Shown here in pieces: positions 60,868 through 64,000 of a DNA stretch of 64,000 bases. The stretch's first letter is position 1, and each line of letters starts with the position of its first letter. A program made the position numbers and the translations under genes. Source of the stretch: Aphanothece sacrum FPU1 (GTDB taxonomy: Bacteria; Cyanobacteriota; Cyanobacteriia; Cyanobacteriales; Microcystaceae); contig NZ_BDQK01000001.1 of NCBI RefSeq assembly GCF_003864295.1, positions 186,001 through 250,000 of the forward strand. The letters run 5' to 3'. The notes below the pieces were generated by a model. That model made no database searches. It worked only from the letters and a program-made list of their open reading frames with translations, and was not told where the DNA came from.

Positions 60868-63800
60868 ATTTAAGAAATTAACAGTTTTATCTGTTCGTTT
60901 TAAAATGGGTTGATTTGCTGTAAAGAAACCTAAATTATCATTGAAATAACCATTAAAATATTCTGCATTTAAGCCAATGTCATTATCAGCAATGATAAGG
61001 TTTGCACTGGTTTGAGTCCCTAAATTTGCACCACCAGTGGGGTTAGAAAGCACCATATTTATACTTTCATCTCCCTCTCTGGTCAAGTCATTTTGAATGG
61101 GAATATTAACCGTTTTCGTCTGTTGTCCTGAAGCAAAAGTAACTACAATGGGTGAATTATTATAATCATTTGGTGCTGTTGCCGTGCCATTATTTAGGTT
61201 AATAGTAACACTAACTTCACCGTTACTATTTCCTGCACGATTGATAGTAACAGCAGTAATAGGTGTACCGTCTTCATTAACCGTAAATTGCGGTGAACTA
61301 AAGGAGAAAGTACCTGAATTAATATCATCATTGGTAATAATGCTATTAACTGCTGTGGTGGTTCCCCGATTATAATTAGCACTAGAAACCAAGGTTAAAT
61401 TGACTGTTTCATCAGCTTCAAACATACTATCTACTGTTGGGTCAAGGGTTAAAATTGCTGTATCAGAACCTGCAGCAAAGGTAATACTTCCACTTGTTCC
61501 ATTAAAACTTGCTGCCCCACTTTGGATATAGTCATTATTAAATATTCCTGTTCCACCGACATTAAAATTAACGGTTAAAGGGCTAACTGTATTACCCGTC
61601 CGTATAAACGTATAAACAAGATTAGTTAGACCATCTTCTGTCACACTATCAGGAGAAACTACTAAAGAAATCGTCGGCAAATCATTATCAACAATTGTTA
61701 AATTAGCTGTATTTTGACCACCTAAAGTTGCGCCACCTGTCGGATTAGTTAAGCTTAATTTTAGGGTTTCATCACCTTCATAAATACTGTCATTAACAAT
61801 AGGAATAGTAACGGTTTTACTGGTTTCTCGATGGGCAAAATTAACGACAATGGGGGTATTGCCATAGTCATTAGGTGCAGTAGCAGTGTCATCGCTTAAA
61901 TTGAGGGTAGCACTAACTGCCCCATCACTGCCATCTGTACGAATAATGGTTACTGTAACAATGGGGGTTCCATCTTCTGTGATACTGTAGTTAGTGGCAC
62001 TAAACGCTAAAATACCCGGAAGAGGAATTTCATTATCAACAATAGTTAGACTGGCTGTATTTTGTGAACCTAAAACTGCACCATTAGTGGGATTAGTGAG
62101 AGTTAAGTTAATGGTTTCATCTAATTCAAATTCGCTATCATCAATGATGGGGATAATGACGGTTTGGCTAGTTTCTCCTTGAGCAAAGTTAACGATAATG
62201 GGAGTATTATTGTAATCTTCGGGAGAGATAGCTGTGCCATTATTAAGAGTGATGGTAGCACTAACTTCAGTTTGTACTGCACCACTACGAACGACAGTAA
62301 CAGCAACAACGGGCGTACCATCTTCTATGACTCGAAATTGAGCATTACTAAAGGCTATTTCATCTTTAGCGGTGACAAAAGCATTGCTGTTAATATCTAA
62401 GCCTGTGACTCCTTCAATAAAGCCTATCAGTTCGTCGGGTTCAGTATTGGGTTTATCAACATAGATAGCGGTTCCTGAGATGTTATTAAAGGAGGCAGTT
62501 GTTAAGCGATAATTGCTTTTTGCTCCGTTGAGTTGGATAATGTCTTGAGTGGCGTTAAAATCGGTAATCCTTGCGTAATCAGTCGTTCCAGTTGTCGTAT
62601 TATTGCGATCGTCATAATAAATATTAGCAGCATCCCCTAAAATAAAGGTATCTATGCTATTTCCTCCACTTAAAGTGTCTATCTCATTTAGTCCGGGGGT
62701 TAGTTTTTTGGCATTTACTCCTGAGAGTTTGTCATTACCATCACCCCCGCTAAGGCTATCATTCCCTTCACCCCCAATGAGAGTATCATTTCCTCCACTC
62801 CCATTGAGGTTATCGTTATATTGAGTGCCAGTAATATTAAATAGCTCAATATTAGAATAATTAAGTAATGTTGTGCTAGAATAAGAAGAGTAAATTTTAC
62901 TTGAAGTATTAGTAATTCCATAATTATTAGTACTAATGCCTGAACCTGTTGCTGTGGTATAATCAGCAATTAAGGTATCTGTTCCTGTATTGCCATTAAT
63001 TGTGCCACCCAACAGATAATTAGTAAACTTAAAGGTATCATTACCACTTCCTGTAGTAATTGTGCCAATTTTTTCAAAATTCTTAACTTCAGTGCCACTA
63101 ATTCCTTGTAAATTAGTAGTCACTGATAAATCCAAATCAAAGGTTAAATTAGTGATAGCACTGCTTAAGTCTAGATTGACCGTATCAGTTCCTTTACCTC
63201 CATCTAAACTATCTCCTATTGTGCCATTAATGGTATCATCACCCGCAGCACCAATGAGAGTATCATTGCCAGCATAACCTGTCAGGCTGTCATTATATTG
63301 AGTCCCAGTAATATTAAATAATTCAATATTAGAATAATTAAGGAATGTACCACTGTTATAAGAAGAATAGATTCGACTTGAAGTATTAGTAATTCCATAA
63401 TTATTAGTACTAATGCCTGAACCTGTTGCTGTGGTATAATCAGCAATTAAGGTATCTGTTCCTGTATTGCCATTAATTGTGCCACCCAACAGATAATTAG
63501 TAAACTTAAAGGTATCATTACCACTTCCTGTAGTAATTGTGCCAATTTTTTCAAAATTCTTAACTTCAGTGCCACTAATTCCTTGTAAATTAGTAGTCAC
63601 TGATAAATCCAAATCAAAGGTTAAATTAGTGATAGCACTGCTTAAGTCTAGATTGACCGTATCAGTTCCTTTACCTCCATCTAAACTATCTCCTATTGTG
63701 CCATTAATGGTATCATCACCCGCAGCACCAATGAGAGTATCATTGCCAGCATAACCTGTCAGGCTGTCATTATATTGAGTCCCAGTAATATTAAATAATT

Positions 63801-64000
63801 CAATATTAGAATAATTAAGGAATGTACCACTGTTATAAGAAGAATAGATTCGACTTGAAGTATTAGTAATTCCATAATTATTAGTACTAATGCCTGAACC
63901 TGTTGCTGTGGTATAATCAGCAATTAAGGTATCTGTTCCTGTATTGCCATTAATTGTGCCACCCAACAGATAATTAGTAAACTTAAAGGTATCATTACCA
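60805..64000 (-). CDS. Giant Calx-beta/RTX-type protein, middle part; open at window end, cut by IS at 3' end
   Basis: At least 1065 residues; the frame is open to the window edge, so the apparent ATG at 63966 is internal. It contains two and a half nearly identical 159-residue units (LLGGTINGNTGTDTLIADY, YNDSLTGYAGNDTLIGAAGD), RTX-like GGEGNDSLSGG repeats, four Calx-beta domains (RVIEDGTPVVAVTVVRSG type), and the start of a PA14-like domain (NAEYFNGYFNDNLGFFTANQ). The last ~20 residues after VNFLNL (AWGHETLKALPDDEKSKTW) come from the IS end and stop there. With 49665-59609 it forms one original gene of more than 13 kb. Confidence 0.82.
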   Translation of the reverse strand, partial: GNDTFKFTNYLLGGTINGNTGTDTLIADYTTATGSGISTNNYGITNTSSRIYSSYNSGTFLNYSNIELFNITGTQYNDSLTGYAGNDTLIGAAGDDTINGTIGDSLDGGKGTDTVNLDLSSAITNLTFDLDLSVTTNLQGISGTEVKNFEKIGTITTGSGNDTFKFTNYLLGGTINGNTGTDTLIADYTTATGSGISTNNYGITNTSSRIYSSYNSGTFLNYSNIELFNITGTQYNDSLTGYAGNDTLIGAAGDDTINGTIGDSLDGGKGTDTVNLDLSSAITNLTFDLDLSVTTNLQGISGTEVKNFEKIGTITTGSGNDTFKFTNYLLGGTINGNTGTDTLIADYTTATGSGISTNNYGITNTSSKIYSSYSSTTLLNYSNIELFNITGTQYNDNLNGSGGNDTLIGGEGNDSLSGGDGNDKLSGVNAKKLTPGLNEIDTLSGGNSIDTFILGDAANIYYDDRNNTTTGTTDYARITDFNATQDIIQLNGAKSNYRLTTASFNNISGTAIYVDKPNTEPDELIGFIEGVTGLDINSNAFVTAKDEIAFSNAQFRVIEDGTPVVAVTVVRSGAVQTEVSATITLNNGTAISPEDYNNTPIIVNFAQGETSQTVIIPIIDDSEFELDETINLTLTNPTNGAVLGSQNTASLTIVDNEIPLPGILAFSATNYSITEDGTPIVTVTIIRTDGSDGAVSATLNLSDDTATAPNDYGNTPIVVNFAHRETSKTVTIPIVNDSIYEGDETLKLSLTNPTGGATLGGQNTANLTIVDNDLPTISLVVSPDSVTEDGLTNLVYTFIRTGNTVSPLTVNFNVGGTGIFNNDYIQSGAASFNGTSGSITFAAGSDTAILTLDPTVDSMFEADETVNLTLVSSANYNRGTTTAVNSIITNDDINSGTFSFSSPQFTVNEDGTPITAVTINRAGNSNGEVSVTINLNNGTATAPNDYNNSPIVVTFASGQQTKTVNIPIQNDLTREGDESINMVLSNPTGGANLGTQTSANLIIADNDIGLNAEYFNGYFNDNLGFFTANQPILKRTDKTVNFLNLAWGHETLKALPDDEKSKTW
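62800..64000 (-). repeat. 477-bp tandem coding repeat (159 aa per unit)
   Basis: Two consecutive units (63489-63965 and 63012-63488) are essentially identical at the DNA level, including silent positions; a third, truncated and diverged, runs to about 62800. More copies probably continue beyond the window. The homogeneity points to recent unequal crossing-over. Confidence 0.9.

Noticed and set aside
62800-64000. Possible duplicated genes or CRISPR in the 477-bp repeat
   Set aside because: The repeats lie within one continuous coding frame and encode RTX-like protein units.
1-64000. tRNA and rRNA genes
   Set aside because: No stretch showed a convincing cloverleaf with GTTCRAnYC and A/B boxes, or rRNA signature sequence.

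Overview
The window looks like chromosomal DNA of a low-GC unicellular cyanobacterium, probably of the Crocosphaera/Cyanothece type. This is inferred from several things: GCGATCGC (HIP1-like) octamers scattered through the genes, cyanobacteria-typical families (CYP110-like P450, GuaB3, a DUF3134-like small acidic protein, a ferredoxin-MBL fusion, photorespiratory GlcD and alanine:glyoxylate aminotransferase), heptamer tandem repeats, Calx-beta/RTX giant proteins, and a dense load of short palindromic intergenic repeats. I see no tRNA, rRNA or CRISPR array.

Layout. 1-12.8 kb is ordinary mixed chromosome: der (5' partial), ferredoxin-MBL hydrolase, P450, DUF924, an ABC exporter, an SGNH hydrolase, a pentapeptide protein, a ThDP 2-keto-acid decarboxylase, a cobalamin riboswitch with a HupE-type metal transporter, and a C39-like membrane protein. 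12.9-27.3 kb is the most interesting block. It is a leftward gene cluster encoding a four-TM membrane protein, a tubulin/FtsZ-like protein, a 1107-residue Hsp70/actin-fold protein, three coiled-coil proteins sharing one C-terminal module, a transmembrane receptor (cytosolic zinc ribbon plus periplasmic ligand-binding domain) and a truncated WD40 protein carrying the same module. A VWA-like lipoprotein gene is divergent from it. I read this as a membrane-spanning sensory or cytoskeletal system; its function is unknown to me.

28-46 kb returns to housekeeping and metabolism: glcD, a REC-GGDEF-EAL gene broken by one in-frame stop, a decayed sensor remnant, glutaminase, a TPR protein, a tandem pair of almost identical Uma2 nucleases, alanine:glyoxylate aminotransferase, guaB3, an operon of a MinD-like ATPase, a winged-helix protein and a polyferredoxin-cNMP-domain membrane protein, and mraY. 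GlcD and the aminotransferase would act in sequence in photorespiration (glycolate to glyoxylate to glycine). 46.4-64 kb is secretome: an M10 (serralysin-like) metalloprotease and an enormous Calx-beta/CARDB/subtilase/RTX gene split by an IS4-type insertion. Its upstream part carries near-identical 477-bp tandem repeats and runs off the window.

A recurring theme is repeat-driven remodelling of gene ends. At least six genes take their last codons, stop codon or start codon from an interspersed repeat or IS end (stops near 13000, 15895, 33635, 38749 and 41580; start near 59609).
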